A DNA stretch of 36,504 nt, taken from assembly GCA_017621815.1 (NCBI GenBank), contig JAGASK010000015.1, positions 1 to 36,504 of the forward strand, written 5' to 3'. Of the stretch, positions 8,991 to 16,565 are shown one piece after another. The position numbers were made by a program, and so were the translations under genes. The number at the start of each line of letters is the position of its first letter. Positions within the stretch are counted from its first letter, which is position 1. The notes under the pieces were generated by a model. It was not told the origin of the DNA and did not search any database. It was given only the letters and a program-made list of their open reading frames with translations. The stretch is from Lachnospiraceae bacterium (GTDB lineage Bacteria; Bacillota; Clostridia; Lachnospirales; Lachnospiraceae).

Positions 8991-10316
8991 ATGATGGCAA
9001 AGGCATTAAGGAAAAAAGAAAAAACAGCCGTCATCTGCTTTATGTTAACGATGATGGTTTTCCTTTGGGGATGCGGAGAAAGCAGGCAGGAGACCTTTTC
9101 GGAGGAAGTGCAGCCTGAGATGAGTGAGGATGCGCAGGAGGAAAAGACGGAGAACGGCAGGGAAGAGGAAGTCGGAAAAGAACAGGAGGCCGGAAAGGAA
9201 CCGGAAGCCGGTGAAGTTCAGGAGGACGATATTCAAAGACCCAAGGTAAAAGGTATTTTTGTAACAGGTCCTATGGCAGGAACGGATAACATGGAGAATC
9301 TGATTGACCTTGTGGACAGAACAGAACTGAATGCCATTGTCATGGATGTGAAAAATGACGAAGGCAGAGTCGTTTATAAGATGCAGATACCGGAAGTGGA
9401 AGAAACGGGAGCAGGCATTCGTTACGTGCAGGATATGGAAGCGTTGATGGAAAAGTGCAAAGAAAAGGATATTTACATGATTGCACGTGTTGTAGCCTTT
9501 AAAGACCCGTTTCTGGCTGAAGTGAAGCCTGAATGGTGCATCCATAACCCTGACGGCAGTGTTTTTAAGGATAAGGGAGGACTGGCCTGGCTGAATCCGT
9601 ATAACAGGGAAGTTTGGGATTATCTTGCTGCCATTGCGCAGGAAGCGCTGAATATGGGATTTGATGAAGTGCAGTTTGATTATCTGCGTTTTTCAACTGA
9701 TAATGGCATGGATAATGTGGATTTAGGCCAGGAAGCAGAAGGTAAAGACAGGCAGCAGATTATTACTGAATTTGTACAATATATGTCTGAAAAAATACAT
9801 GAAAGCGGCGGAGTAATTTCCGCCGATGTTTACGGCATGGTAATTGACAGTGAGACAGACCAGAAAATCGTGGGGCAGAATTATGTAGAATTGTCTGAAT
9901 ATCTGGATTACATCAGTCCCATGATTTACCCCTCACATTATGGTCCGTACAATTATAATATACCGGTGCCGGATGCTGAGCCGTACAGGTTGGTTTTAAC
10001 TGCACTGCAGTCTTCCAAAAAGGTTCTTGCAGGTATTCCGGTTACGACTGTTTCGGGAAATGAGCTGCAGGATTATACAGCGGAAGAACTGGCGGCACTT
10101 GAGCCGATGGCAGGAATCCGGGCACAGGTAAGACCATGGCTTCAGGATTTTACGGCAACCTGGGTATCGGGGCATATTTCCTACGAAGCAGAAGAAATCA
10201 GAGCGCAGATACAGGCGGTTTACGATGCCGGTTATGAAGAATGGATTTTGTGGAATGCTTCCAACCGTTATACGGAAGACGGTTTGCTTACGGAGAACGA
10301 AGTTTCAGAAGAATAA
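8991..10316 (+). CDS. Lipoprotein with putative glycoside hydrolase domain (DUF4015-like)
   Basis: The N-terminus is a lipoprotein signal: KALRKKEKT, a hydrophobic stretch, then the lipobox LWGC with Cys28. A Glu-rich low-complexity linker follows (about 30-80) with small repeats such as GKEQEAGKEPEAG. The rest fits the putative glycoside hydrolase family DUF4015, a TIM-barrel type: KGIFVTGP, AIVMDVKNDEG, FDEVQFDYLRFS, YISPMIYPSHYG. The substrate is unknown; a cell-surface polysaccharide is a reasonable guess. The start follows AGGAG. It lies 26 bp after trmN6 and 71 bp before rsmI, an insertion relative to the Bacillus order. Confidence 0.85.
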   Translation: MMAKALRKKEKTAVICFMLTMMVFLWGCGESRQETFSEEVQPEMSEDAQEEKTENGREEEVGKEQEAGKEPEAGEVQEDDIQRPKVKGIFVTGPMAGTDNMENLIDLVDRTELNAIVMDVKNDEGRVVYKMQIPEVEETGAGIRYVQDMEALMEKCKEKDIYMIARVVAFKDPFLAEVKPEWCIHNPDGSVFKDKGGLAWLNPYNREVWDYLAAIAQEALNMGFDEVQFDYLRFSTDNGMDNVDLGQEAEGKDRQQIITEFVQYMSEKIHESGGVISADVYGMVIDSETDQKIVGQNYVELSEYLDYISPMIYPSHYGPYNYNIPVPDAEPYRLVLTALQSSKKVLAGIPVTTVSGNELQDYTAEELAALEPMAGIRAQVRPWLQDFTATWVSGHISYEAEEIRAQIQAVYDAGYEEWILWNASNRYTEDGLLTENEVSEE

Positions 10317-10387
10317 GGATTGCAGGAAAGAAAAACAGGATTTGCTGAAGGCAGTCTGCCGACAGCAGGAAAGGCGGAGTTAAAAAA

Positions 10388-11224
10388 ATGACAGGAACAC
10401 TTTATTTGTGTGCAACTCCCATAGGAAATTTAAATGATATGACGCCGCGGGTAATCGATACTCTTAAGGAGGTTGATTTCATTGCGGCAGAAGATACCAG
10501 AAACAGTATTAAGCTGTTGAATCATTTTGAAATTAAAACTTCTATGACCAGTTATCATGAGTATAACAAAGTGGAAAAGGCAAAATATTTAACAGAGCAG
10601 CTTTTAAATGGCAAAAATGTTGCATTGATTACAGACGCAGGGACTCCCGCAATCTCCGACCCGGGGGAAGTGCTTGTGGCAATGTGCCAGGAAGCAGGCA
10701 TTCCTGTGACTTCTCTTCCGGGATGCTGTGCCTTAATTACGGCGCTTACTTTGTCAGGACTTTCTACCAGAAGATTTTGTTTTGAAGGTTTTCTGCCGTC
10801 AGACAAAAAGGAAAAGAAATTCGTTCTGGAAGAGCTGAAAGCCGAAACCAGAACCATTATTTTGTATGAGGCGCCCCATCATCTGAAGCGTACATTGCAG
10901 GAACTGTATGATGCAGTAGGCCAGAGAAAAATTACTCTTTGCAGAGAACTGACCAAAAAATTTGAAACGGTCTTCCCCACTACCCTGGAGCAGGCTCTTG
11001 ATTACTATGAGGAAAATGAGCCTAAGGGAGAATATGTTCTCGTGTTAGAAGGAAAAAGCCGGGAAGAAATGAAACAGGATGAACGAGCCAAATGGGAAGA
11101 GATGAGTATAGAAGAGCATATGGCTTATTATGAGGAACAGGGAATAGACAGAAAGAGCGCCATGAAAATGGTGGCAGCTGACAGAGGTGTGGGAAAGAGA
11201 GAGATTTATCAGGCGCTGTTGTGA
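10388..11224 (+). CDS. rsmI: 16S rRNA (cytidine-1402 2'-O)-methyltransferase
   Basis: RsmI methylates the ribose of C1402 in the decoding centre of 16S rRNA using SAM. It belongs to the tetrapyrrole-methylase fold. The N-terminus GTLYLCATPIGNLNDMTPR, the AEDTRNS segment, LITDAGTPAISDPG and the LPG turn are characteristic. Length 278 aa is normal. The start follows GGCGGAG. The Bacillus homologue yabC occupies the same end of the equivalent cluster. Confidence 0.97.
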   Translation: MTGTLYLCATPIGNLNDMTPRVIDTLKEVDFIAAEDTRNSIKLLNHFEIKTSMTSYHEYNKVEKAKYLTEQLLNGKNVALITDAGTPAISDPGEVLVAMCQEAGIPVTSLPGCCALITALTLSGLSTRRFCFEGFLPSDKKEKKFVLEELKAETRTIILYEAPHHLKRTLQELYDAVGQRKITLCRELTKKFETVFPTTLEQALDYYEENEPKGEYVLVLEGKSREEMKQDERAKWEEMSIEEHMAYYEEQGIDRKSAMKMVAADRGVGKREIYQALL

Positions 11225-11243
11225 GGAAAAGGCGGATTACGGT

Positions 11244-11789
11244 ATGAATTTTCAAAGGTTAGAGGAAAATATATTTGATATGCTTAAAGAACAGCAAATA
11301 AAACTGGGATATCGGAGTGAAACGGTTCATTTGTATTACCCATTGACTTCTTTGAACCGGTTTCTTGAATCGGAACTTGACGCTGAAAAAATGCGTCATG
11401 CTTTGGATGGATTTGTCAATGCTGAAGAAGCTAAGCTGGGCCCGGTTGATATCACAGTACAGGGCGGCAGGTTTTGTTTTGCCATACCACCCCGGGGAAC
11501 TGATTATATTCATGAACATATGGAAAATCATGAATTTATCAGGGATTTTATCGGAGTGATTGAGAAGCATGGCTGCAGAATTGAGGATATTCTGCAGCAG
11601 TTTTATAAATATTCTGACCATGTCCACGTAGAAAAGGTGAGCCATGGGGAATTTGATTATGTGGTTTACTTTGAAGATGGTAAACCTGACAGTTATCGTT
11701 ACTGCATTGCAGATGAAGGATGCCATATGATATACCACAGATTTACGCCTGAAGATTATGATGATTTTGGATTTTCAGAATCAATATAA
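11244..11789 (+). CDS. DUF3877 family protein
   Basis: The 181-residue product resembles the clostridial DUF3877 family, whose function is unknown. The N-terminal pattern (EEN-F-ML-EQQIKLGYR, then LYYPLTSLNRFL) is what I recall for this family. No signal peptide or membrane segment is visible. The frame is open 19 codons upstream (11187) inside rsmI, but ATG 11244 has an AAAGGCGG site about 10 nt before it and gives the usual family start. Its 3' end overlaps the convergent flavodoxin gene by 34 nt, so the two transcripts are antisense at their ends. Confidence 0.8.
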   Translation: MNFQRLEENIFDMLKEQQIKLGYRSETVHLYYPLTSLNRFLESELDAEKMRHALDGFVNAEEAKLGPVDITVQGGRFCFAIPPRGTDYIHEHMENHEFIRDFIGVIEKHGCRIEDILQQFYKYSDHVHVEKVSHGEFDYVVYFEDGKPDSYRYCIADEGCHMIYHRFTPEDYDDFGFSESI

Positions 11790-12304
11790 GCAATTAAGGG
11801 TTCCAGATATTTTTTATCTGTCCAGTCGCATTTGTCCTGTTTGATTGCTTCCATAAGAGCGTTCTGCCATGGTTCATAAGTAGAAGGGTCTTGTCTGGCG
11901 ATTGCTTTTTTCAGCATTTTGCATAAGGTTCTGTCTTTAAAGGACATAGCTTTTTCATCCCATGCACCGCGGCAGTAGAAACAGGGAATATGCATGAAAT
12001 CACCGGGTAAATTGTGACTGCAGATTTCCTGAAAAGCTTTTTCATCATAAGGGGATGCACCGACACAGAAGACAGCAAGCTTTTTGTTTTTCATGTGCTG
12101 AATGTTCTTTTTTAAAAAAGAAATTCCGGCAATGCCGGAGGCATAAATTCCTCCACCGAGAATGATGATATCGTATTCTTTTATCTGCTGTATATCGGCT
12201 TCTTTTGTTTCCATACAATCAAAATGGGTTGCTTCCTTAAGCCATTCGGCATATTTCCTTGTTGCACCGTATTTGGACTGATATAATATAATTCCTTTTT
12301 TCAT
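11756..12304 (-). CDS. Flavodoxin domain protein
   Basis: The protein (182 aa) starts KKGIILYQSKYGATRKYAEWL, with the FMN phosphate-binding loop SKYGATR (10-16), followed by DIIILGGGIYAS and AVFCVGASP, as in the flavodoxin_5/HemG-like group. It is probably a cytoplasmic electron-transfer or FMN-dependent redox protein; the partner is unknown. The ribosome binding site AAAGGAG (12314-12320) lies partly inside a small GGAGA-C-TCTCC palindrome that could weakly mask it. A palindromic element and the tetR gene lie upstream on the same strand. Read-through from the tetR promoter is the most obvious way it is expressed; no clear promoter was seen in between. Confidence 0.87.
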   Translation of the reverse strand: MKKGIILYQSKYGATRKYAEWLKEATHFDCMETKEADIQQIKEYDIIILGGGIYASGIAGISFLKKNIQHMKNKKLAVFCVGASPYDEKAFQEICSHNLPGDFMHIPCFYCRGAWDEKAMSFKDRTLCKMLKKAIARQDPSTYEPWQNALMEAIKQDKCDWTDKKYLEPLIAYIDSENPKSS

Positions 12305-12333
12305 ATGGAGACTCTCCTTTTACTGTAAGATTA

Positions 12334-12549
12334 ATAGGTAATTGCGAAACTCATAAACTTACAGAATATTCAGACAATATTTCTGTGAAAAGCCTTTTTA
12401 CGCTACGCAGATGAGACTCATAAAAACGTGGAAGCCTCTGCTGAACACGTTTTTAAGCACTGAGGCTCATCGGAGTGTCCAGCGGAACAGGATTTGAATA
12501 GAAATATTGTCTGAATATTTCCATAGTTTTGTGTTTCGCAATTACCTAT
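12334..12549. repeat. 216-nt imperfect palindromic element (MITE- or REP-like)
   Basis: The outer arms are 12334-12384 and 12500-12549. They begin ATAGGTAATTGCGAAAC on one side and end with its exact complement on the other; the terminal 17 bp and a run of about 20 bp (AATATTCAGACAATATTTCT) are perfect. A second arm pair, 12410-12430 with 12446-12471, encloses the loop 12431-12445. Flanks at 12385-12409 and 12472-12499 pair weakly, so the whole can fold as one long hairpin. It has no coding potential. Its right end is 2 nt from the tetR stop codon. No target duplication is obvious. Confidence 0.8.
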
Positions 12550-12551
12550 AA

Positions 12552-13112
12552 TTATGAATCGGTTATCTGCTTTAGAAATGCCTGATATGCGGTTTCCAGC
12601 TGTCCTTCTATTTCTTCCATGGGTATGCCGGGGGTGGTATTTGCAAGAATAGTACCAAGACCTATTGTGTAGGTGAGCATATTCATGTGAAGCCTGCGGG
12701 CATCTGAAATATCGATTTGCAAGGTATCTGCAATAAATTCCGCAACATGGGGATTAGTTTCTGACAGATATAATTCATCCAGAGAGTGAATATTCTCCCT
12801 TTCATTCATGACAAACATCCTGAAAATGTTTGGTTCCTCTACAGCCAGCCGGATGTAGGCATAACCTGTGCTTTTGAAAAAATCATTCTTATCAATATGG
12901 GCAGGAATATATTCTTTGATAAAACTGTCAGAGCGTTTTATTACGTCTTTCCGCAGTCCATCCATGTTCTGGCAGTAACTGTAAATGGGCTGTACGGAAC
13001 AGCTTAATTTTTCGGCAATATCCCTTACGGTAATTCTATTAAGCCCGCCTTCTCTTGCTAACATAAATGCAGCTTCAACAACCATTTCTTTGGTGATTTT
13101 TTGTTTTGGCAT
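12552..13112 (-). CDS. TetR/AcrR family transcriptional regulator
   Basis: The 186-residue protein has an N-terminal TetR helix-turn-helix (about 6-50: ITKEMVVEAAFMLARE, then ITVRDIAEKLSCSVQPIYSY) and an all-helical C-terminal ligand domain. The ligand is unknown. It probably represses its own transcription through the palindrome at 13178-13196, and by extension the flavodoxin gene downstream on the same strand. The gene divergent from it starts 176 bp away and could also be affected. Confidence 0.93.
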   Translation of the reverse strand: MPKQKITKEMVVEAAFMLAREGGLNRITVRDIAEKLSCSVQPIYSYCQNMDGLRKDVIKRSDSFIKEYIPAHIDKNDFFKSTGYAYIRLAVEEPNIFRMFVMNERENIHSLDELYLSETNPHVAEFIADTLQIDISDARRLHMNMLTYTIGLGTILANTTPGIPMEEIEGQLETAYQAFLKQITDS

Positions 13113-13161
13113 ATGGCATCTCCAAATATAATATTATTATATAAAAATGTTATATAAATAG

Positions 13162-13190
13162 ATTATATATGAGTAGATTAATATTGTCAA
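13162..13190 (-). promoter_or_regulatory. Consensus sigma-A promoter of tetR
   Basis: On the minus strand, -35 TTGACA (13190 to 13185) and -10 TATAAT (13167 to 13162) are separated by exactly 17 bp: a perfect consensus promoter. It lies about 50 bp upstream of the tetR start. The -10 box overlaps one of three TTATATA copies spaced exactly 13 bp apart (13137, 13150, 13163). Confidence 0.88.
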
Positions 13191-13196
13191 TATTAA
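13178..13196. promoter_or_regulatory. Probable TetR operator
   Basis: TTAATATTG-T-CAATATTAA is a perfect 9+1+9 palindrome that contains the tetR -35 box. Size, symmetry and position fit a TetR-family operator, suggesting steric autorepression. That TetR binds it is inferred. Confidence 0.7.
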
Positions 13197-13288
13197 AACT
13201 TGCACCGACAAGAGACAGTGTGTAAGATGAAATAGAGAGATAATTGACAGGATGGAAAGAACAGGAAAATGCTGAAAAGGTAAGATTT

Positions 13289-13741
13289 ATGGAAGAAAAA
13301 CAAATGGCAGAGAAAAAAGCCGAGACAATAATTAAGAAGGTTGTAGACCTGTTATCTGAAAAGCGGTATGAAAATGTTGCATCAGCAGTAGAGATTAATT
13401 CATTAACAGGGAAAGAGTTGAGAGAGCAGGTAGAAGGCTACCTGAAATTGAATGGGCTTTCTCATATCGACGGCTATGATATTGAATGCAGGCCAAGTCC
13501 TAATCCTGCATATAAGCAGTTAAACTTTTATTATTATAATAATGGAAGCGGGTTTCATGTAGATTATGATTTATCTACTAATGCGGAGTTAAATGATTTG
13601 ACACTGCAAATGGAATTCCTTTATTCCCAGGGGCAACAAGCCGGGCAGTCGTGTCCGAAGGAACAGTTGGCAGCTGCCGGGGAAGCCCTTGACTTGGGGA
13701 TAAATTTAAAAGCAAGGATTCTTGATATCCATGTTATGTAG
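13289..13741 (+). CDS. Uncharacterised small protein, possibly DUF7668-like
   Basis: The product is a 150-residue soluble protein. Near the N-terminus, a region of the type VVDLLSEKRYENVA followed by INSLTGKELREQVEGYL loosely resembles DUF7668, a family of unknown role; I am not sure of this. No catalytic motif is seen. A TTG at 13244 opens the frame, but ATG 13289 has AAAAGGTAAG at good spacing and is preferred. It heads a closely spaced plus-strand run with the next four genes and is divergent from tetR. Confidence 0.72.
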   Translation: MEEKQMAEKKAETIIKKVVDLLSEKRYENVASAVEINSLTGKELREQVEGYLKLNGLSHIDGYDIECRPSPNPAYKQLNFYYYNNGSGFHVDYDLSTNAELNDLTLQMEFLYSQGQQAGQSCPKEQLAAAGEALDLGINLKARILDIHVM

Positions 13742-13773
13742 AGCTGCTTTAAGGAGGAATAAGGGGAGAAAAT

Positions 13774-14427
13774 ATGGATTTGGTAACGTTAGGATATTAT
13801 ATATGTGAGCCTGCAGTTAATATTTACGAAAAATTAAAAGATGTGGGAAATTTGAGAGTATCTATAAGCGGATGCCTGGGAACACAGCATCCTGTACTTA
13901 CAAGCTGTTTCTGGATGGGATATTTAGAGGAAAAAGAGACATACAGAAAAAAATGGAAAATGGATGAAGAAACATTTTGTGATTTGAAGAAAGACGTGGC
14001 AGATATATTTCAAAAGCATTTAATTGAAGTGGACAGCAGATTTGTAAATTTGGAGCAGGCAGAATATTTTTACCGGAAGTATTTCAATAATTCAGGCTGT
14101 ATGCTGGTGAGTGTTTCGGTTGGGAAAAAATATCAGGAGATTCTGGAAGAGGAAATTACATTTTCGGGAAATAATAACTGTCCTGTAAGCTGGAAGAATT
14201 ATGATAATGCACAGGAAGTTTTGGGATGTGATATAGTGGGATGGGATGTAAGCGGATTTCATTCCTTTTTGTGCAATTATCTTCACTTGAAGCTTCCGGA
14301 GGTTCGTTTCAATTCCTTTGGACTTATAGACAATCAATATGAAGAGACAGAGATTTTTGCAAAGCGCATAGAGGGTCAGGGTGAGCCTGTTATATGGATT
14401 CCCTGTCAAATTGGGAGATGCAGATGA
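13774..14427 (+). CDS. Hypothetical protein, immunity-like
   Basis: This 217-residue soluble protein belongs to no family I can name. Features are a Trp/aromatic-rich C-terminal half (CDIVGWDVSGFHSFLCN, then EGQGEPVIWIPC) and charged helices in the middle. Single-domain proteins of this look are common among orphan immunity genes of Firmicutes, which is only an analogy. The start has AAGGAGGAA upstream. Its stop overlaps the VanZ-like gene's start (ATGA), so they are coupled. Confidence 0.75.
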   Translation: MDLVTLGYYICEPAVNIYEKLKDVGNLRVSISGCLGTQHPVLTSCFWMGYLEEKETYRKKWKMDEETFCDLKKDVADIFQKHLIEVDSRFVNLEQAEYFYRKYFNNSGCMLVSVSVGKKYQEILEEEITFSGNNNCPVSWKNYDNAQEVLGCDIVGWDVSGFHSFLCNYLHLKLPEVRFNSFGLIDNQYEETEIFAKRIEGQGEPVIWIPCQIGRCR

Positions 14428-14864
14428 AGAGGAAGGCAATAACAATCGCATTTATAGTTTATGTTGTGTGCGTGCTTCGGATAACGGTTTTCAGGCCGGG
14501 GATAAGTTTTCGGAATTTGTTTCAGGGAACAATTAATGTGAGTTTATTTAAGGCGTATCTTCCGCTTCTCAGGGAGGGAAGATGGTTTCGCATTATCTAT
14601 TTGTTTGGAGGAAATATTGTCTGGTTTGTGCCTTTGGGGATGTATTTGAAATGGCTGGATAAATGGAAGATTAGAACAATTGCAGTTATGGGATTGCTTT
14701 TTTCTTTATTTATTGAAACAATGCAGTATATATTGGGAACCGGTATTTCTGAACTGGATGACCTGATTCTGAATACGCTTGGAGCGGTAATCGGAGCATG
14801 GATTGTGGGAATGCTGCGGAGAAAAATTTATGATAGGAAGGAAACTGGAAATGCAGGTAAATGA
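14424..14864 (+). CDS. VanZ family membrane protein
   Basis: This 146-residue membrane protein has an N-terminal segment ITIAFIVYVVCVLRITVFRP, then NIVWFVPLGMYL, a third hydrophobic segment, the conserved SLFIETMQYILG, and DDLILNTLGAVIGAW. These are the hallmarks of VanZ-like proteins. VanZ gives low-level teicoplanin resistance by an unknown route; the many chromosomal relatives have no assigned role. Although the frame opens at 14394, the GGGAG site at 14413-14417 places the start at ATG 14424. It overlaps the next gene by 14 nt. Confidence 0.88.
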   Translation: MKRKAITIAFIVYVVCVLRITVFRPGISFRNLFQGTINVSLFKAYLPLLREGRWFRIIYLFGGNIVWFVPLGMYLKWLDKWKIRTIAVMGLLFSLFIETMQYILGTGISELDDLILNTLGAVIGAWIVGMLRRKIYDRKETGNAGK

Positions 14865-15282
14865 TTGTCTTTTTTCAGATACAATGACGGGCAGTGAATA
14901 TAATGAATTAAGGATAGCTGTTGGATGGAGACCGATAACGAATAAACAGGCAGACAGGGGAATAGAACATACTACATTTATAGTTGCAGTGAGAGATAAG
15001 GATAAGATTGTCGGGATGGGACGAGCTTTATTTGATTTTGGATACACTGCATATATTGGAGATGTAATAGTAAAACCGGATTATCAGGGGAAAGGTATTG
15101 GAAAGAGTATTGTTGAGACTTTGATTTATAAGGTAAAAGAGTCTTCTGACCCGGATGACAGGATTATGTTTATTTTGGGAGCAGCAAAGGGCAAAGAAGG
15201 TTTTTATGAAAAATTAGGTTTTATAAAGAGACCTAATGAAAATTCCGGATGCGGAATGTTTATGTGGATAAAGAACAATTAA
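14851..15282 (+). CDS. GNAT family N-acetyltransferase
   Basis: This 143-residue acetyl-CoA-dependent acyltransferase has the GNAT core VAVRDKDKIVGMGRALFD, the acetyl-CoA loop PDYQGKGIGKSIVE and the C-terminal KEGFYEKLGFIKRP. The substrate is unknown. The start is ATG 14851, after AGGAAGG. Earlier in-frame ATGs (14803, 14830) lie inside the VanZ-like gene without good sites. It is clearly related to the GNAT at 34231-34659: both share the pattern of the acceptor loop, FYEK-GF--RPN and a closing GxGM--W. Confidence 0.92.
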   Translation: MQVNDCLFSDTMTGSEYNELRIAVGWRPITNKQADRGIEHTTFIVAVRDKDKIVGMGRALFDFGYTAYIGDVIVKPDYQGKGIGKSIVETLIYKVKESSDPDDRIMFILGAAKGKEGFYEKLGFIKRPNENSGCGMFMWIKNN

Positions 15283-15300
15283 AGATAGGAGAATTGAGTT

Positions 15301-15507
15301 ATGACAATGGATGAAACAATTAAGAGAATCAATGAATTATACCATAAATCCCAGGCAGAGGGACTTACGGATGAGGAAAAATCGGAGCAAAAGGAACTGC
15401 GCCAAAAATATATTGAAAGCGTAAGGGGAAATTTACGGGGACAGTTGGAGAATATGTCTATCCAAAGACCTGATGGGACGATTGAAAAGGTTAAGAAGGT
15501 AAAATAG
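15301..15507 (+). CDS. DUF896 family protein (YnzC-like)
   Basis: This 68-residue protein belongs to the DUF896/UPF0291 family: a helical hairpin NELYHKSQAEGLTDEEKSEQ, then ELRQKYIESVRGNL, and a short basic tail. B. subtilis YnzC and SOS-induced YneA-region relatives belong here. The role is unknown. The start follows AGGAG. It ends the run of small genes and is followed by a terminator. Confidence 0.95.
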   Translation: MTMDETIKRINELYHKSQAEGLTDEEKSEQKELRQKYIESVRGNLRGQLENMSIQRPDGTIEKVKKVK

Positions 15508-15522
15508 TGATATATGGCAGAG

Positions 15523-15554
15523 AGACACTTACAGAAATGTGGGTGTCTTTTTTT
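15523..15554 (+). terminator. Rho-independent terminator after the DUF896 gene
   Basis: AGACAC (15523-15528) pairs with GTGTCT (15543-15548), with further pairing possible inside the loop. Seven T residues follow at 15548-15554. Confidence 0.8.
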
Positions 15555-15579
15555 ATGGAATCTTATGTATGAAAAGCGG

Positions 15580-15626
15580 CAACTTACGTTCCGGACCCAT
15601 GTAATTAAAAAAATATGTGGTAAACT
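15580..15626 (+). promoter_or_regulatory. Activator-type promoter of the LytTR operon
   Basis: An extended -10, TGG-TAAACT (15618-15626), has no recognisable -35 at the right distance. In that place is an imperfect inverted repeat, AACTTACGT (15581-15589) and ATGTAATT (15599-15606). Extended -10 plus a repeat instead of a -35 fits a promoter activated by the adjacent LytTR protein. Binding is inferred. Confidence 0.5.
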
Positions 15627-15647
15627 GATAGGCGGGAGGTGTTTTGA

Positions 15648-16088
15648 GTGAAAATTATAATCAATGTGGATGAAAATATAAATGAGACGGAAATTATGAT
15701 AAATTGCAATCAGCTGACAAGTGATGTTGAAAATATAATAGCGACACTGCGTATTTTGAATCAGCAAATGCTGGTCATGCGGGATGGTGAAAATTGTTTG
15801 CTGGATGTAAGCAGAATTTCATATATTGAGGCTCTGGAGCGGAAAACCTTTGTTTACACGGAAGATGCCATATATGAATCTAAACTGAAATTGTATGAAA
15901 TGGAAGAAAGATTGTGTCAAAGCGGCTTTTTCAGGGTCAGTAAGTCTTGTCTGGTTCATTTAAAATTTATCAAATCCATTAAAAATGATGTAGAACGCAA
16001 ATTACGTCTTACCATGAAAAACGGAGAGCAGATTATGGTTTCCAGGCAATATGCAGAGGAAATGAAAAAGAGATTGGGGGTTATTTAG
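15648..16088 (+). CDS. LytTR family DNA-binding regulator
   Basis: The 146-residue protein has a C-terminal LytTR DNA-binding domain (about 45-146: LLDVSRISYIEALERKTFVY, FFRVSKSCLVHLKFIKSI, ending MVSRQYAEEMKKRLG). The short N-terminal part has no receiver domain. The start is GTG 15648 after GGGAGGTG. It is followed without a gap by a DUF3021 membrane protein. In streptococcal LytTR regulatory systems of this layout, the membrane protein holds the regulator inactive until a signal arrives; that model is borrowed, not shown here. An ABC exporter follows and is the likely target. Confidence 0.93.
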   Translation: MKIIINVDENINETEIMINCNQLTSDVENIIATLRILNQQMLVMRDGENCLLDVSRISYIEALERKTFVYTEDAIYESKLKLYEMEERLCQSGFFRVSKSCLVHLKFIKSIKNDVERKLRLTMKNGEQIMVSRQYAEEMKKRLGVI

Positions 16089-16565
16089 ATGATAAGAAAG
16101 AATACAATATTTGATTATCTCACACATGTTATGGTGGTTTGGAGCATTTCTATGTTGAGCCTTTGTTTGTTTTGCTTTCTTTTTGGTCAGGAAGCAAAAG
16201 GATATTCTTCTATATTTGCCTTAGGAAATACAGGATTATCGCTTGCTACGATGATGCAGTTTTTTGTTTTGGCAATTATTACTACGGGTCTGCGGTGGAT
16301 ATTCTTTACCGATATTTTTGTAAAGAGATTATCTATTATGGTTAGAAGTATTTTTATGTTTACAGGCGTTATTGTATCGGTTGGCATTTTTGCAGCTGTG
16401 TTTGGATGGTTTCCTGTAGACCAGATAATTCCCTGGGGAATGTTTTTCCTGTGTTTCTTTGTATGTGCTGCTATAAGTGTTGCTGTATCTGTTATGAAAG
16501 AAAAAAGTGATAATAGAAAGCTGCAGGAAGCATTAGAACGCATGAAGGGAGAAGGACATTCATGA
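16089..16565 (+). CDS. DUF3021 family membrane protein
   Basis: This 158-residue integral membrane protein has four hydrophobic segments: about 12-32, 48-72, 83-105 and 113-133. A charged C-terminal cytoplasmic helix follows (KEKSDNRKLQEALERMK). DUF3021 proteins are repeatedly encoded next to single-domain LytTR regulators and probably control them from the membrane. It abuts the LytTR stop and overlaps the ABC ATPase by 4 nt. Confidence 0.88.
   Translation: MIRKNTIFDYLTHVMVVWSISMLSLCLFCFLFGQEAKGYSSIFALGNTGLSLATMMQFFVLAIITTGLRWIFFTDIFVKRLSIMVRSIFMFTGVIVSVGIFAAVFGWFPVDQIIPWGMFFLCFFVCAAISVAVSVMKEKSDNRKLQEALERMKGEGHS

Noticed and set aside
9045-9545. 166-codon open frame on the minus strand
   Set aside because: It lies wholly inside the lipoprotein gene in the antisense direction, has a His/Phe-rich shadow composition and no supporting site.
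11259-11738. 159-codon open frame on the minus strand
   Set aside because: It is the antisense shadow of the DUF3877 gene; its composition is unlike a real protein and the plus-strand gene is clearly coding.
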